Shown: positions 17,398 through 27,086, counted from the stretch's first letter. The stretch: 64,000 nt of DNA from [Bacillus] enclensis (GCF_001456935.1 NZ_KQ758482.1:972249-1036248), one strand, 5' to 3'. Program-made: numbers and translations. The notes: generated from the sequence alone by a model not told the origin.

Positions 17398-18751
17398 TAT
17401 TTTCCCGCTCCTTTACCGAGTCTACTTCGCACTGAATCGTTCCGTCTTGTACATCTATTTCGAGTTTATCACCTTTCGCCACCTGCCGGGAAGATTTAAT
17501 CAGTTCCTTTCCCTCTCCATATACGAGACTGTACCCTCTATCCATTATTTTAAGTGGGCTGAGCGCATGTAAAGTTGTAATGACTGAGCCCAGGCGATGC
17601 CCTTTTTCTTTAAGGACAGCTTTAAACTGTTTTCCTACTTGTTCTTCCAGGAATTTTATCCGTTCCTCGTGAACCTTCAAGATCTGCGAAGGATGAACCC
17701 TCTGCAGCCGGGAATGCAGCCCTTCAACAGAATCCTTATGGTGCCTGACTTGGAGAGTGACCGTTTTTTGAAGCTGGTCTGTCAATCTGTCCACATGTTC
17801 CACCTTTTGCTGGTAGATGGTATGGGGATTCCTTAAGGCGTACGATTTTGAAAGACTGTTCAGCCGGCTGCGTTCACCCTCTATCTTCGTTTTGAACGAT
17901 TTAATCATTCTCAATTTACGATTCATGATCCGTTCCAGCAGGTCATCAATGTGGGGAACGGCAAGCTCCCCTGCACCAGTCGGAGTCGGGGCACGCAAGT
18001 CTGCAACAAAATCGGCGATTGTAAAGTCCGTTTCATGACCCACAGCCGATATGACCGGTATTCTTGAATTCACGATCGCTTCGGCCACCACTTCTTCATT
18101 GAACGCCCACAGCTCTTCAATCGATCCCCCGCCGCGTCCGGCGATCAGCACATCGATCCCTCCATATTCATTGGCTTTTTCAATGGCTTCGGAAATCGAG
18201 GCGGCGGCCCGGTCACCCTGGACAAGCGCCGGGAAAATAAGGATTTCTCCTATCGGATACCTTCTTTTGATTGTTGTGATGATATCTCTTATTGCAGCAC
18301 CTGTAGGAGAAGTGATGACCCCTATTTTCCCGGGAAACTTCGGAATCATCCTTTTTCTGCTGGGATCGAAATAACCCGCTTTATCAAGCTTTTCCTTTAA
18401 TTGTTCGTAGGCCAGATAAAGTTCGCCGATCCCGTCAGGCTGCATTTCCTTTACATAAATTTGATATTGTCCGCCTGCCTCATAAACGGAAATGTCCCCG
18501 CGGATCAATACATTCATTCCGCTTTCAGGACGAAATTTAAGGGCTTGGTTATTGCTTGAAAACATGACCGAAAGGATTCTTGCCCTGTCATCTTTTAAAG
18601 TGAAATACATATGGCCGCTCGAATGCTGCTTGAAGTTCGAGATTTCCCCCCTTACAAAGAGATTGGATAAGTGAGGATCACGATCGAATTTCCTTTTTAT
18701 GTATTTTGTAAGAGCCTGTACCGTCAAATAACGTGATTGTTCCTGTTCCAT
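17390..18751 (-). CDS. xseA: Exodeoxyribonuclease VII large subunit
   Basis: Catalytic subunit of exonuclease VII, degrading single-stranded DNA from both ends. 453 residues: N-terminal OB fold (about 1-105), catalytic core with GVITSPTGAAIRDI, GRGGGSIEELWAFN, SAVGHETDFTIADFVAD and RAPTPTGAGE, then a coiled-coil C-terminus that binds XseB. It overlaps xseB. A 120-base gap separates it from folD and holds no clear terminator. Confidence 0.96.
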   Translation of the reverse strand: MEQEQSRYLTVQALTKYIKRKFDRDPHLSNLFVRGEISNFKQHSSGHMYFTLKDDRARILSVMFSSNNQALKFRPESGMNVLIRGDISVYEAGGQYQIYVKEMQPDGIGELYLAYEQLKEKLDKAGYFDPSRKRMIPKFPGKIGVITSPTGAAIRDIITTIKRRYPIGEILIFPALVQGDRAAASISEAIEKANEYGGIDVLIAGRGGGSIEELWAFNEEVVAEAIVNSRIPVISAVGHETDFTIADFVADLRAPTPTGAGELAVPHIDDLLERIMNRKLRMIKSFKTKIEGERSRLNSLSKSYALRNPHTIYQQKVEHVDRLTDQLQKTVTLQVRHHKDSVEGLHSRLQRVHPSQILKVHEERIKFLEEQVGKQFKAVLKEKGHRLGSVITTLHALSPLKIMDRGYSLVYGEGKELIKSSRQVAKGDKLEIDVQDGTIQCEVDSVKERENNG

Positions 18752-18871
18752 GTTAACCCGCCTTTTATAAGCCTATAAGTATATTCTGACACGTTTAATC
18801 CTGCAGGAATACATAAAGGGACAAGCTGATATGCCGTCCCTCATGAGTTGTTGTATATAGTGTACTATTTT

Positions 18872-19738
18872 TCATCTCTTTTGGCGATCTTCCAGCTGCC
18901 ATCTTGCAGATTTCACTGTATTGTACAGAAGCATCGTGATGGTCATCGGACCGACTCCCCCGGGAACAGGTGTTATTTTACCTGCTGCTTCCCTGGCACT
19001 TTCGAAATCAACGTCGCCGCATAGGCGGCCTTCTTCATCCCGATTCATCCCTACATCGATGACCACAGCCCCTTTTTTAATATCTCCAGCACCGATAAAC
19101 TTTGCTTTTCCGACAGCCGACACAAGAATATCCGCTTTTTTGGTGTAGTCGGTGAGATTGACTGTTTTGGAGTGGCAATACGTCACGGTTGCATCACGAT
19201 TTAGAAACAATTGGCCTGCAGGCTTACCGACGATGTTGCTCCTGCCTAATATAACCACATGTTTTCCACTGATATCAATCTTTTCATACTCAAGCATCTT
19301 GATGATGCCAAGAGGGGTACACGAATAGAATGTATCCTGATTTGTAACCATCTTACCGATCGAGACCGGATGAAATCCATCCACATCCTTGGAAGGGGAA
19401 ATGGTTTCAATGATGGTGATCGGATTTATGTGATGAGGCAGGGGAAGCTGGACCAGGATGCCGTGTATATGATCCATCCCATTCAATTCCTCTATTTTAT
19501 CCACCAGTTCTTCCTGTGTCAGCGATTCTTCAAACTGGTAAAGTTCGGAGTGAATCCCCAACTTGCTGCAAGCTTTCCTCTTCATTCTCACATAGGTGTG
19601 AGAGGCATGATTGTCCCCGACCAGAATGACGGCAAGTCCCGGAGTCACATCATGTGATTTTAATTCAGAGATTGTTTCTTGCAGCTGCTCACGATAATAA
19701 TTTGCGATGAGCCTGCCATCGATAAGTTCAGCTGACAT
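18872..19738 (-). CDS. folD: Methylenetetrahydrofolate dehydrogenase/cyclohydrolase FolD
   Basis: Bifunctional one-carbon enzyme interconverting 5,10-methylene-, methenyl- and 10-formyl-tetrahydrofolate. 288 residues with the substrate lysine region YVRMKRKACSKLGI, ILVQLPLPHHI, KDVDGFHP, the nucleotide site VVILGRSNIVGKPAGQLF, and the C-terminal signature TPVPGGVGPMTITMLL. It follows nusB by 21 bases and likely shares a transcript with it. Confidence 0.96.
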   Translation of the reverse strand: MSAELIDGRLIANYYREQLQETISELKSHDVTPGLAVILVGDNHASHTYVRMKRKACSKLGIHSELYQFEESLTQEELVDKIEELNGMDHIHGILVQLPLPHHINPITIIETISPSKDVDGFHPVSIGKMVTNQDTFYSCTPLGIIKMLEYEKIDISGKHVVILGRSNIVGKPAGQLFLNRDATVTYCHSKTVNLTDYTKKADILVSAVGKAKFIGAGDIKKGAVVIDVGMNRDEEGRLCGDVDFESAREAAGKITPVPGGVGPMTITMLLYNTVKSARWQLEDRQKR

Positions 19739-19759
19739 ATCATCAGCCTCCTCTCATTG

Positions 19760-20143
19760 TTAAGATTGGCTTATCTTGGAAAGTACACCATTTACGAATT
19801 TACTGGATTGATCGTCGCCGAATGTTTTGGCAATTTCAACGGCTTCGTTTATAACGACTTTGTTCGGGACGTCTTCAACAAATAATAATTCATACGTACC
19901 GATTCTTAATATATTTCGATCTACCTTGGCAAGGCGGTCAAAAGACCATTTTTCTAAATTAGTCCTGATTTTTCCGTCAATCGTTTCCTGGTTTTTCACA
20001 AAACCGAATACAATATCCTTCAGGAATGCGTCCACTTCTTCCCCGTCGACCACATTCATCAGGGCTTCTTCGGGTTCCACATCACTCATATCTATTTGAA
20101 ACAAAGCTTGTAGAGCTTTCTCACGGGCAACTCTTCTTTTCAT
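19760..20143 (-). CDS. nusB: Transcription antitermination factor NusB
   Basis: RNA-binding component of the rRNA antitermination complex (with NusE). 127 residues, all-helical, with the N-terminal arginine-rich REKALQALFQID and the C-terminal ELLFVEDVPNKVVINEAVEIAKTFGDDQSSKFVNGVL. AAAGGAG lies upstream. It starts the unit after the terminator at 20234-20268. Confidence 0.96.
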   Translation of the reverse strand: MKRRVAREKALQALFQIDMSDVEPEEALMNVVDGEEVDAFLKDIVFGFVKNQETIDGKIRTNLEKWSFDRLAKVDRNILRIGTYELLFVEDVPNKVVINEAVEIAKTFGDDQSSKFVNGVLSKISQS

Positions 20144-20233
20144 ATTTTCTAATTACTCCTTTAATCGTTTGTCAATTTTCATACCTTTGATAATAGCATA
20201 AACCGATACCTGTACGCACGTTTTTCTCACAAC

Positions 20234-20268
20234 AAAAAAGAACGGCCCATAAAAAGGCCGTTCTCCCC
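20234..20268 (-). terminator. Terminator of accB-accC-yqhY
   Basis: GAACGGCC with GGCCGTTC around a 9-base loop, followed by TTTTTT on the reverse strand. Confidence 0.9.
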
Positions 20269-20280
20269 TGCTGAATACAT

Positions 20281-20691
20281 TTACATTTCTTCTTCGATTT
20301 CAGCTTCAATTGTCTGGTTCTCAAACTGTACTCCCACGATATGAACATTCACTTCATCTGCATCCAGCGCAGTCATGTTCAACAGGGCTTGGCGAATATT
20401 ATCCTGGATCTTTTGAGCAACAGTCGGGATGGAAACGCCGAACTTCATGATGCAATATACATCAATGATGATCCCTTCTTCAGCAAGTTCCACCTTGACA
20501 CCTTTGCCGTGGTTCTTCTTTCCAAGACGTTCGACTACACCTGTCGCGAAGCTTCCACGCATTTGAGATACGCCCTCCACCTCGGAAGCCGCGATTCCGG
20601 CAATGACTTCGATTACTTCAGGTGCGATTTCTATCTTCCCAAGTCCGTCTTTGCCTTGAGACATTTGTAAAAGGTTTTGATTTTCCGCCAT
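20281..20691 (-). CDS. yqhY: Asp23/Gls24 family protein YqhY
   Basis: Envelope-stress/Asp23 family protein of incompletely known role; in B. subtilis it is encoded with accBC and affects acetyl-CoA carboxylase activity. 136 residues with GKIEIAPEVIEVIAGIAASEVEGV and the C-terminal VNVHIVGVQFE. The ATG at 20691 has AGGAGGTG 6 bases upstream; the GTG at 20700 lies inside that site. It is 25 bases after accC and ends at a terminator. Confidence 0.92.
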   Translation of the reverse strand: MAENQNLLQMSQGKDGLGKIEIAPEVIEVIAGIAASEVEGVSQMRGSFATGVVERLGKKNHGKGVKVELAEEGIIIDVYCIMKFGVSIPTVAQKIQDNIRQALLNMTALDADEVNVHIVGVQFENQTIEAEIEEEM

Positions 20692-20715
20692 ATCAGGCAC
20701 CTCCTAAAATTCACA

Positions 20716-22068
20716 CTAGGATTTCATTACTTCATATTTTTCCAAGAACTTTGTATTGAACTCTCCACCTACAAACGTTTCATGTTCTAATAATTTCAAA
20801 TGGAACGGGATGGTCGTATGCACCCCTTCTACAACAAATTCACTCAGAGCCCGTTTCATACGTGAGATCGTCTCTTCACGGGTCGCTCCATAAGTGATGA
20901 CCTTCGCAATCATACTATCATAGTATGGAGGGATCATATAACCAGGATATGCAGCAGAATCCACTCTTACGCCAAGTCCGCCTGGAGGAAGATACATTTC
21001 TATCCTTCCCGCTGACGGCATGAAATTCTTTTCAGGATTCTCCGCGTTGATCCGGCACTCCATCGCCCATCCGGTGAACGTAACTTCTTCCTGGGATAGG
21101 GAAAGTTTCTCATTCGATGCAACTTTGATCTGTTCCTTGATCAAATCCACCCCTGTAACCTGTTCAGTCACAGGATGCTCCACCTGGATACGTGTATTCA
21201 TCTCCATAAAATAAAATGACTGATTGTTGTAGTCATATATAAATTCTACCGTGCCTGCCCCGGTGTAATCAACCGCTTTGGCGGCTTTTACTGCGGCCTC
21301 ACCCATTTGGGCACGGATTTCTTCATTCAGTGCGGGTGAAGGTGTTTCTTCGATCAATTTTTGAAGACGGCGCTGAATGGTACAATCACGTTCCCCAAGG
21401 TGGATCACGTTCCCGAAGTTGTCGGCAAGTACCTGTATTTCAACGTGTCTGAAGTCTTCGATGAATTTTTCAATATAAACACCCGGATTTCCAAATGCCG
21501 TCATGGCTTCCTGCTGGGTGATATTCACACCCTTCACAAGATCTTCCTCTGTCTTCGCAACGCGGATCCCCTTACCGCCGCCGCCTGCAGTGGCTTTGAT
21601 GATAACGGGATATCCCATTGAATCCGCCAGTTTCACCGCTTCATCAGCGTCTTTTACGATTCCTTTTGAACCCGGTACGATCGGCACTCCCGCTTCACGC
21701 ATCGTTTCGCGCGCAACATCCTTTGTCCCCATTTTTGAAATGGCTTCAGGTGAAGGTCCGATGAATGTAATATTGCATTCGCGGCACAGTTCTGCAAAGT
21801 CTGAGTTCTCTGCCAGGAAGCCGTATCCCGGATGGATCCCGTCACAGTCCGTCAGTTTTGCCACGGAAATGATATTCGTGAAATTCAGGTAACTGTCCTT
21901 TGAAGCCGTCGGCCCTATGCAGTATGCTTCATCGGCAAGCTGGACGTGCAAGGCTTCTTTATCGGCTTCTGAATAGACAGCCACACTTTCTATATTCAAT
22001 TCGCGGCAGGCACGGATGATCCTGACCGCTATTTCTCCTCTATTGGCAACCAATACCTTGTTTATCAT
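20716..22068 (-). CDS. accC: Acetyl-CoA carboxylase, biotin carboxylase subunit
   Basis: ATP-dependent carboxylation of biotin on AccB, the first half of malonyl-CoA formation. 450 residues: ATP-grasp fold with the glycine-rich loop KATAGGGGKGIR, ERDCTIQRRLQKLIEE, MEMNTRIQVEHPVTE, and the C-terminal domain. Upstream accB is 15 bases away, indicating an operon. Confidence 0.96.
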   Translation of the reverse strand: MINKVLVANRGEIAVRIIRACRELNIESVAVYSEADKEALHVQLADEAYCIGPTASKDSYLNFTNIISVAKLTDCDGIHPGYGFLAENSDFAELCRECNITFIGPSPEAISKMGTKDVARETMREAGVPIVPGSKGIVKDADEAVKLADSMGYPVIIKATAGGGGKGIRVAKTEEDLVKGVNITQQEAMTAFGNPGVYIEKFIEDFRHVEIQVLADNFGNVIHLGERDCTIQRRLQKLIEETPSPALNEEIRAQMGEAAVKAAKAVDYTGAGTVEFIYDYNNQSFYFMEMNTRIQVEHPVTEQVTGVDLIKEQIKVASNEKLSLSQEEVTFTGWAMECRINAENPEKNFMPSAGRIEMYLPPGGLGVRVDSAAYPGYMIPPYYDSMIAKVITYGATREETISRMKRALSEFVVEGVHTTIPFHLKLLEHETFVGGEFNTKFLEKYEVMKS

Positions 22069-22083
22069 AACGTTTATCGCTCC

Positions 22084-22590
22084 TTATTCAGGTTTGACTA
22101 AGAATAACGGCTGTCCATATTCAACAAGTTGACCGTCTTTCACCAAGATCTCAACAATTTCGCCTTTTACTTCGGCTTCGATTTCGTTGAACAGCTTCAT
22201 CGCTTCAACGATGCAGACAACACTGCTGTCATCCACTTTTGATCCGACTTTCACATATGCATCGGAATCAGGTGATGAAGATGCATAGAACGTCCCTACC
22301 ATCGGAGACGTGATTTTATGTAGGTTTGCATCATCCGCACTTGCAGCTTCGGATTTCTTCTCTTCTGCAGGTGCAGGAGCCGCCGCTTCTGTTTGAACAG
22401 GGGCAGGTGCTTGCTGTACCGCCTGCTGAGCAGGCTGGCTCACTTCTGCCTGGACAATCCCCGCTCCTTGTGCAGAACCGGTGTTTTTCTTCAGTTCGAT
22501 TTTTGAACCTTCATGCTCATATGAAAACTCGTCCACGCTTGAGTTATCGACAAGCTTTATTATTTCACGGATTTCTTGAATTTTTAACAC
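22084..22590 (-). CDS. accB: Biotin carboxyl carrier protein
   Basis: Carries biotin for acetyl-CoA carboxylase. 168 residues: N-terminal domain, an Ala/Pro/Gln-rich linker (about 50-90), and a C-terminal biotinyl domain with the biotin lysine in [16 protein letters not shown] at 22590 is chosen as AGAGGGG lies 8 bases before it; the GTG at 22599 abuts that site. Confidence 0.95.
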   Translation of the reverse strand: MLKIQEIREIIKLVDNSSVDEFSYEHEGSKIELKKNTGSAQGAGIVQAEVSQPAQQAVQQAPAPVQTEAAAPAPAEEKKSEAASADDANLHKITSPMVGTFYASSSPDSDAYVKVGSKVDDSSVVCIVEAMKLFNEIEAEVKGEIVEILVKDGQLVEYGQPLFLVKPE

Positions 22591-22637
22591 TTTGGACACC
22601 CCTCTTATAGTTTAAAAGATTATGACTAGCTACTAAT

Positions 22638-22667
22638 ATCATACGATAATACCTCGTATAAATTCAA
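22638..22667 (-). promoter_or_regulatory. Sigma-A promoter of accBC-yqhY
   Basis: The reverse strand has TTGAAT (22662-22667), 18 bases, TATGAT (22638-22643), 47 bases before the accB start. Confidence 0.65.
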
Positions 22668-22783
22668 TATGTGTTTCGAGCTATTCTCTAAAGCGCATAC
22701 ATGCTCCTTTATTATCTTATCTCTTTTTTTCAAAAAAATAAAATAATAGGGGCAGAATTTTGTCAAAATGCGCCTGACTGCAA

Positions 22784-22823
22784 AAAAAAGAACGATCCAT
22801 TCATCAGGATCGTCCTTTTCGAT
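22784..22823 (-). terminator. Terminator of the spoIIIA operon
   Basis: GGACGATCC and GGATCGTTC form a stem followed by an 8-T run on the reverse strand, just past the spoIIIAH stop. Confidence 0.9.
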
Positions 22824-22825
22824 TA

Positions 22826-23377
22826 TTAATTTGTAGGCTGGAATTCCACTGCCACCGGTTTTACGTTCCCTACTTCGCTCATGACGAGTCGGATGATTTC
22901 GTTGGCATTTGCCTTTGTATGTTCTTTATCTGTTTTGACGGTGATGCGGATGCTGTCTCCATTGGCCCTGACAAGCGCATCGTCGTAACCGATCGTTTTG
23001 ATCGTTGTTTCCAGTACCGATTCAGTCATGGCCAATTCTCGGAGATTTTCCATCTGTTCGTAGGCTGCACTCTTCTCTTCCGCTGACAATTCAGGATCGC
23101 CGACTTTCGCTTCAAGTTCTTCACGGAGCTGCGCACGCTGGTCTTCCACTTCCATTCTCATCGCTTCGAACACTTCATTGCCGGCAGAGTCTGTGACGAC
23201 TTCAACATCACCATTTGCCGCTGTTTCTTTGTTATCTGCCGCTTTCTTGCCGCCTTCGTTCTGCTCCGCCGCCATGTCCGTTACCTGCTGTGTAGGTGAA
23301 GTGATGTAATAAACGGATAGGACGATCACAAGACTCAACATCGTTAAAAGCCATACTGTTTGTTTTTTTAATAACAT
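22826..23377 (-). CDS. spoIIIAH: Stage III sporulation protein AH
   Basis: Mother-cell protein whose exported domain binds forespore SpoIIQ, linking the two membranes in the feeding-tube channel. 183 residues: one N-terminal transmembrane helix (about 8-26), a low-complexity acidic/Ala linker, and the C-terminal ring-forming domain with SVLETTIKTIGYDDALVRANGD region. It is the last gene of the operon. Confidence 0.94.
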   Translation of the reverse strand: MLLKKQTVWLLTMLSLVIVLSVYYITSPTQQVTDMAAEQNEGGKKAADNKETAANGDVEVVTDSAGNEVFEAMRMEVEDQRAQLREELEAKVGDPELSAEEKSAAYEQMENLRELAMTESVLETTIKTIGYDDALVRANGDSIRITVKTDKEHTKANANEIIRLVMSEVGNVKPVAVEFQPTN

Positions 23378-23391
23378 CTATTATTTCCCCC

Positions 23392-24042
23392 TTAATCTTT
23401 AGGTTGGACCGATACCCTGTGAACCGGGACATCCAGTACGCGGGTAACAGCTTCCAATATCATTTTTTTGATTTGTATATTATCGGCTCCCTTTGCTACC
23501 ACAAGGACGCCGCTGACTTTAGGTTTTCTCGTTTCACTGATGACCGGGACTTCTTTATCCCCGTCCTGGATCACGACCATCTGTTCTTCGCTTGATTTTT
23601 CTTCTATCGACCGTTTTCCGCCCTCTTTGTCTTCCTCATTCGTATGCTGAGACTGCTTGCTTTCTTTTTTTTCGTACACTTTTTGTTCAGAGGATTGAAC
23701 ATTGACGACGACGAGGGCTTCGCTGACCCCTGTTATTTGATCGAGTGCTTCTTTCAGCTGGTTTTCATATTGGTCTTCATAGCTCCGCATCGATGAATCA
23801 TCCTTATGATCCTTGCCGAATGCAGATACGTTTTCTGCCCCTTCTTCCTGGAGGGTCTTGTCTACCGCAATGCTGGGCTCTTTCTTCCAAAGATCACTGA
23901 TCAGCATGAAAGCGACCCCGAGCAGCAGGACAATCAGGAAGTACTGAATTTTTTTTCCTTTTTTATGTTCTGGAGGTGTTTGTGCATTTTCCTTTGACAG
24001 CCATTCTTTTATCAGAGTTATGGGTCCTTTGCTAAAGTTCAT
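23392..24042 (-). CDS. spoIIIAG: Stage III sporulation protein AG
   Basis: Forms a large ring in the SpoIIIA-SpoIIQ secretion-like complex. 216 residues: a transmembrane helix at about 31-49, a charged linker, and a C-terminal domain with EALDQITGVSEALVVVNVQSSE and GVLVVAKGADN. It lies 14 bases before spoIIIAH. Confidence 0.94.
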   Translation of the reverse strand: MNFSKGPITLIKEWLSKENAQTPPEHKKGKKIQYFLIVLLLGVAFMLISDLWKKEPSIAVDKTLQEEGAENVSAFGKDHKDDSSMRSYEDQYENQLKEALDQITGVSEALVVVNVQSSEQKVYEKKESKQSQHTNEEDKEGGKRSIEEKSSEEQMVVIQDGDKEVPVISETRKPKVSGVLVVAKGADNIQIKKMILEAVTRVLDVPVHRVSVQPKD

Positions 24043-24049
24043 TGTCGCT

Positions 24050-24652
24050 TCAAGTCCCCCCTTCGGCTATGATTATTTTTTCGGGTGAAAGGTTCCACTT
24101 TTCTGCTAGTAAGGAGGTCACCAGGGACATATTCTCAACTGTCTTTTCCGGTCTCGTCTTATCTCCTGTATCGATCTCCACATGCCGGACGGCTTCAATG
24201 GCCTGTTCCTCTTTTTTTTCTGAGAGATAGACCGTCACTTCCGTGATGCTGTCTGGGATGTTTTCCAAATCAGATGCAGCAATATTTACCTTATTAATGA
24301 CTTTTCCGCTCTTCTCCATCAACTCCTTTTCAGCTTCTTGTTTCATTTGGACAGCCATCTGTTCTAAAATATATGCACGTTGTGAGGCTTGTATTTCTTT
24401 TTTCTTCATTTCTATTAAATTTTCTACGGAATTATTCTGAGAAGTACCGCTAATCCGAAAGGAATCTATGACTGTATCAACATCCGAGGTCAGCAGCTTC
24501 AGTAGTGGAGTGAGGATGATCGTAATCAGCAACAATCCTGTCACGATCTTGACGTACTTCTGCATACTGGAGCTCGGAAGAAGCATATCGATGACGGTTG
24601 CCAACAATACGAAAACGATTATATTGGTGATCCATTCAGTCAGGAATGACAT
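24050..24652 (-). CDS. spoIIIAF: Stage III sporulation protein AF
   Basis: Component of the SpoIIIA channel complex. 200 residues with two N-terminal transmembrane helices (about 8-26 and 33-53) and a soluble ring-building-motif domain at the C-terminus. It is separated from spoIIIAG by 7 bases. Confidence 0.93.
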   Translation of the reverse strand: MSFLTEWITNIIVFVLLATVIDMLLPSSSMQKYVKIVTGLLLITIILTPLLKLLTSDVDTVIDSFRISGTSQNNSVENLIEMKKKEIQASQRAYILEQMAVQMKQEAEKELMEKSGKVINKVNIAASDLENIPDSITEVTVYLSEKKEEQAIEAVRHVEIDTGDKTRPEKTVENMSLVTSLLAEKWNLSPEKIIIAEGGT

Positions 24653-24665
24653 CTAAGCTCCCCCT

Positions 24666-25859
24666 TCATCGAACCATCATGGTTATATTTCCGGCTGCAA
24701 TGATGACGGTAATGCTCAAGAAGAACATGAATGAGACTATGGCCAGCGCCGCAAATACATAAATTACACTCTTTGCGATCGTATCCAGACAATCGATGAC
24801 CGGACCGCCCCCGAGCGGCTGTAGCAGTGCGGCCGCCAGTTTATAAATAAAGGCGATCATCAGGATTTTAATGGCGGGAAATGCCGCAATGATCAGCACG
24901 ATTGCAACACCTGCTATCCCGACCGTATTTTTTAGAAGTACGGATGCGCTGATGACTGTATCGGCGGCATCAGTAAACATTCTTCCGATGACAGGGACAA
25001 AGTTGCCGGTTATGAATTTAGCGGTACGGATCGTGATTCCGTCGGTGACGGCCGCGGTTGCACCCTGCACAGAGATGACGCCGAGGAATACCGTCATGAA
25101 GACCCCGAGCAGGCCGATGCTCCATGTGCGCAGTAAGTTGGCAAGCTGTGTCACTTTATAATGCGGCGAGAGTGTGCTGACTATGCTCAATAGTGCGGAA
25201 AGGAATAAAAGCGGCAGAACGACATTCTGTATCAGCAGGCCGCTTGTGTTCATCAGAAAAAGGATGACCGGATGGAAGAATGCGGCTGATACTACCCCTC
25301 CGGAAGCGGCGATCAATGCAAGCAGCAGGGGAATGAGGGCGATGATGAAATTAATCATCGTCGAAATCGCTTCCTGCGTATAATCAATCGCGACGTGAAA
25401 GCTGTTCAAGGCGATGATGATCAGCACCATGAAGATGATTCCGTATGCGACCTTGCTTACATTACCTCCTTCAAAGGCGTTTTGGAGCGATTGGAGGAAC
25501 ATGCTCAGGATCGTGAGAAGTATCAATGTCCCCAACAGCTTTCCATTCATCACCAGTTCTTGGAACGCAAACTTCAATACACCGCTGAACCAGGCTTTCA
25601 TTGAAAATTCTTTCTCCCCCTGGATGAAGTCCATCAGGCTCCCTTTTTGACTCTCGGGGAGATATCCGCCATATTCATCCACGATGCTTGTCCAAAAGCT
25701 TTTCAGTTCGTCTATGCCCAGATCATCGAGCTGCTGGGTCACGACCCCTTCCTGAAAACCTGGATTCCCCTCTTCACTGCTGCCTTCAGCCTGTACAGCG
25801 TAAGGACCCAGGATGAATAAAAGCAATGCGATGACGAGTGTTCGATAGTATTGCTGCAA
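24666..25859 (-). CDS. spoIIIAE: Stage III sporulation protein AE
   Basis: Polytopic membrane protein of the SpoIIIA complex, proposed permease part. 397 residues with a signal-like N-terminus (LVIALLLFILGPYAVQA) and about seven membrane helices between residues 110 and 395. It sits between spoIIIAD and spoIIIAF. Confidence 0.95.
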   Translation of the reverse strand: MQQYYRTLVIALLLFILGPYAVQAEGSSEEGNPGFQEGVVTQQLDDLGIDELKSFWTSIVDEYGGYLPESQKGSLMDFIQGEKEFSMKAWFSGVLKFAFQELVMNGKLLGTLILLTILSMFLQSLQNAFEGGNVSKVAYGIIFMVLIIIALNSFHVAIDYTQEAISTMINFIIALIPLLLALIAASGGVVSAAFFHPVILFLMNTSGLLIQNVVLPLLFLSALLSIVSTLSPHYKVTQLANLLRTWSIGLLGVFMTVFLGVISVQGATAAVTDGITIRTAKFITGNFVPVIGRMFTDAADTVISASVLLKNTVGIAGVAIVLIIAAFPAIKILMIAFIYKLAAALLQPLGGGPVIDCLDTIAKSVIYVFAALAIVSFMFFLSITVIIAAGNITMMVR

Positions 25860-25884
25860 TTTTTTCCACCTCTTTCATCTTCAA

Positions 25885-26277
25885 TCATCCGGTCGGAATC
25901 ATGTTGATGATCGTTTCTATGATTACTGTCAGAATCGGTACGGCCATTGCCAAGATCAATATCTTGCCAGCGAGCTCCACCTTGGCAGCAATCGCCCCCT
26001 GGCCTGCATCCTTTGTAATATGGGAAGCGAATTCGGCTATATAAGCGATGCCTATGATCTTCAGGATCGTTTCAACATAGACAAGGTTCACGTTGGCATT
26101 TGCCGCGAGCTTCTCAAGCATATGAATGATGGTATAAATCTGATCGATCAAAAAAAGGAATATAGAGCAGCCGACGAATACGATGAGCAAAAATGCAAAG
26201 TTAGGCTTTTGTTCTTTTACGATCAGCGCAAGAAAGGTGGATACAAGTGCGATACCGACGATTTGAATGATCTCAAT
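25885..26277 (-). CDS. spoIIIAD: Stage III sporulation protein AD (non-standard ATT start)
   Basis: Small membrane protein of the SpoIIIA complex, about 130 residues, with four hydrophobic segments. The conserved N-terminus (IIQIVGIALVSTFLALIVKE) is present, but that frame has no ATG, GTG or TTG before it. The best start is ATT at 26275-26277, with GGGGGAG 6 bases upstream; the first standard codon (TTG at 26190) would remove about 30 conserved residues. The start call is inference; the reading frame itself is clear. Confidence 0.88.
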   Translation of the reverse strand: MEIIQIVGIALVSTFLALIVKEQKPNFAFLLIVFVGCSIFLFLIDQIYTIIHMLEKLAANANVNLVYVETILKIIGIAYIAEFASHITKDAGQGAIAAKVELAGKILILAMAVPILTVIIETIINMIPTG

Positions 26278-26291
26278 CGCAGACTCCCCCT

Positions 26292-26498
26292 TTACCCTTG
26301 AAATAGAAAGACCGATTTTATTTTCTGGAATAAGTCATCCACGATGGAAGCAACCATGAACAGAATATAGATAAATCCGAAAAGCGTGACCCATTGTGCG
26401 TATTCTTTTTTTCCCACCTGGTCCAAGATGGTGTGCAAGAAGGCGACGACTATTCCCACCCCTGCAATTTTAAATATGATATCCACATCGATTCCCAT
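26292..26498 (-). CDS. spoIIIAC: Stage III sporulation protein AC
   Basis: 68-residue membrane protein with two transmembrane helices (about 5-26 and 33-55), starting MGIDVDIIFKIAGVGI as in other Bacilli. ATG at 26498 has AGGAGGG 6 bases upstream, so the upstream in-frame start at 26540 is rejected. Confidence 0.94.
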   Translation of the reverse strand: MGIDVDIIFKIAGVGIVVAFLHTILDQVGKKEYAQWVTLFGFIYILFMVASIVDDLFQKIKSVFLFQG

Positions 26499-26570
26499 AA
26501 TTTTCCCTCCTGCTTTTCTTTTTCGCACATTGCGGGTCATCCCGGCTTATCAAATGTTTGCTGCGATAAA

Positions 26571-27086
26571 TTAAAGCAGCAGGATGATCAGAAGAAGGCC
26601 CGATAAAAATCCCAGGCTTTTTGTCATTTTTTCATATTTTCTTTGTCTTTCCACCGCTTCGGTCTCTTCACGTTCCAAATGCTTCAAAGCGAGATGGATA
26701 TGCTTCTGCTGGGTGACCAGATCATGTTTTCCGAGGTTTTCCCCGAACTGTTTCATAATTTCATATTCTCCCGTTTTGAAAGCCGTCAATTTCCACACTT
26801 CTTCAAGGCTGTCTTCCCAGGCTTTCTTGACTGATATCTCCTGTGCGGTCAATTTTTTTGAGAAACCTTCAAAAAACCACGAAACCGGTTTTTGAAGCTG
26901 TTTGGATATTTTTCTGGCCGCTTCATGGAGCGGGGTATGGCTGTAGGTTATTTCCGCTTCAAGAGATTGCAGGGCAACTTTAAGCAGTCTTAACTGCCTT
27001 GGTCTTTCTGTAAGATACTTGGATACTTCAAAACCCGCCCACGATGTAGAAAGAAGAATAAAGATTGCTCCTATAATTTTTATCAT
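26571..27086 (-). CDS. spoIIIAB: Stage III sporulation protein AB
   Basis: 171-residue protein with N- and C-terminal membrane helices (about 3-18 and 152-170), resembling GspF-like helices of secretion systems. LERPRQLRLLKVALQSLEAEI-type sequence is at the N-terminal side. It begins at the stop of spoIIIAA, indicating coupling. Confidence 0.94.
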   Translation of the reverse strand: MIKIIGAIFILLSTSWAGFEVSKYLTERPRQLRLLKVALQSLEAEITYSHTPLHEAARKISKQLQKPVSWFFEGFSKKLTAQEISVKKAWEDSLEEVWKLTAFKTGEYEIMKQFGENLGKHDLVTQQKHIHLALKHLEREETEAVERQRKYEKMTKSLGFLSGLLLIILLL

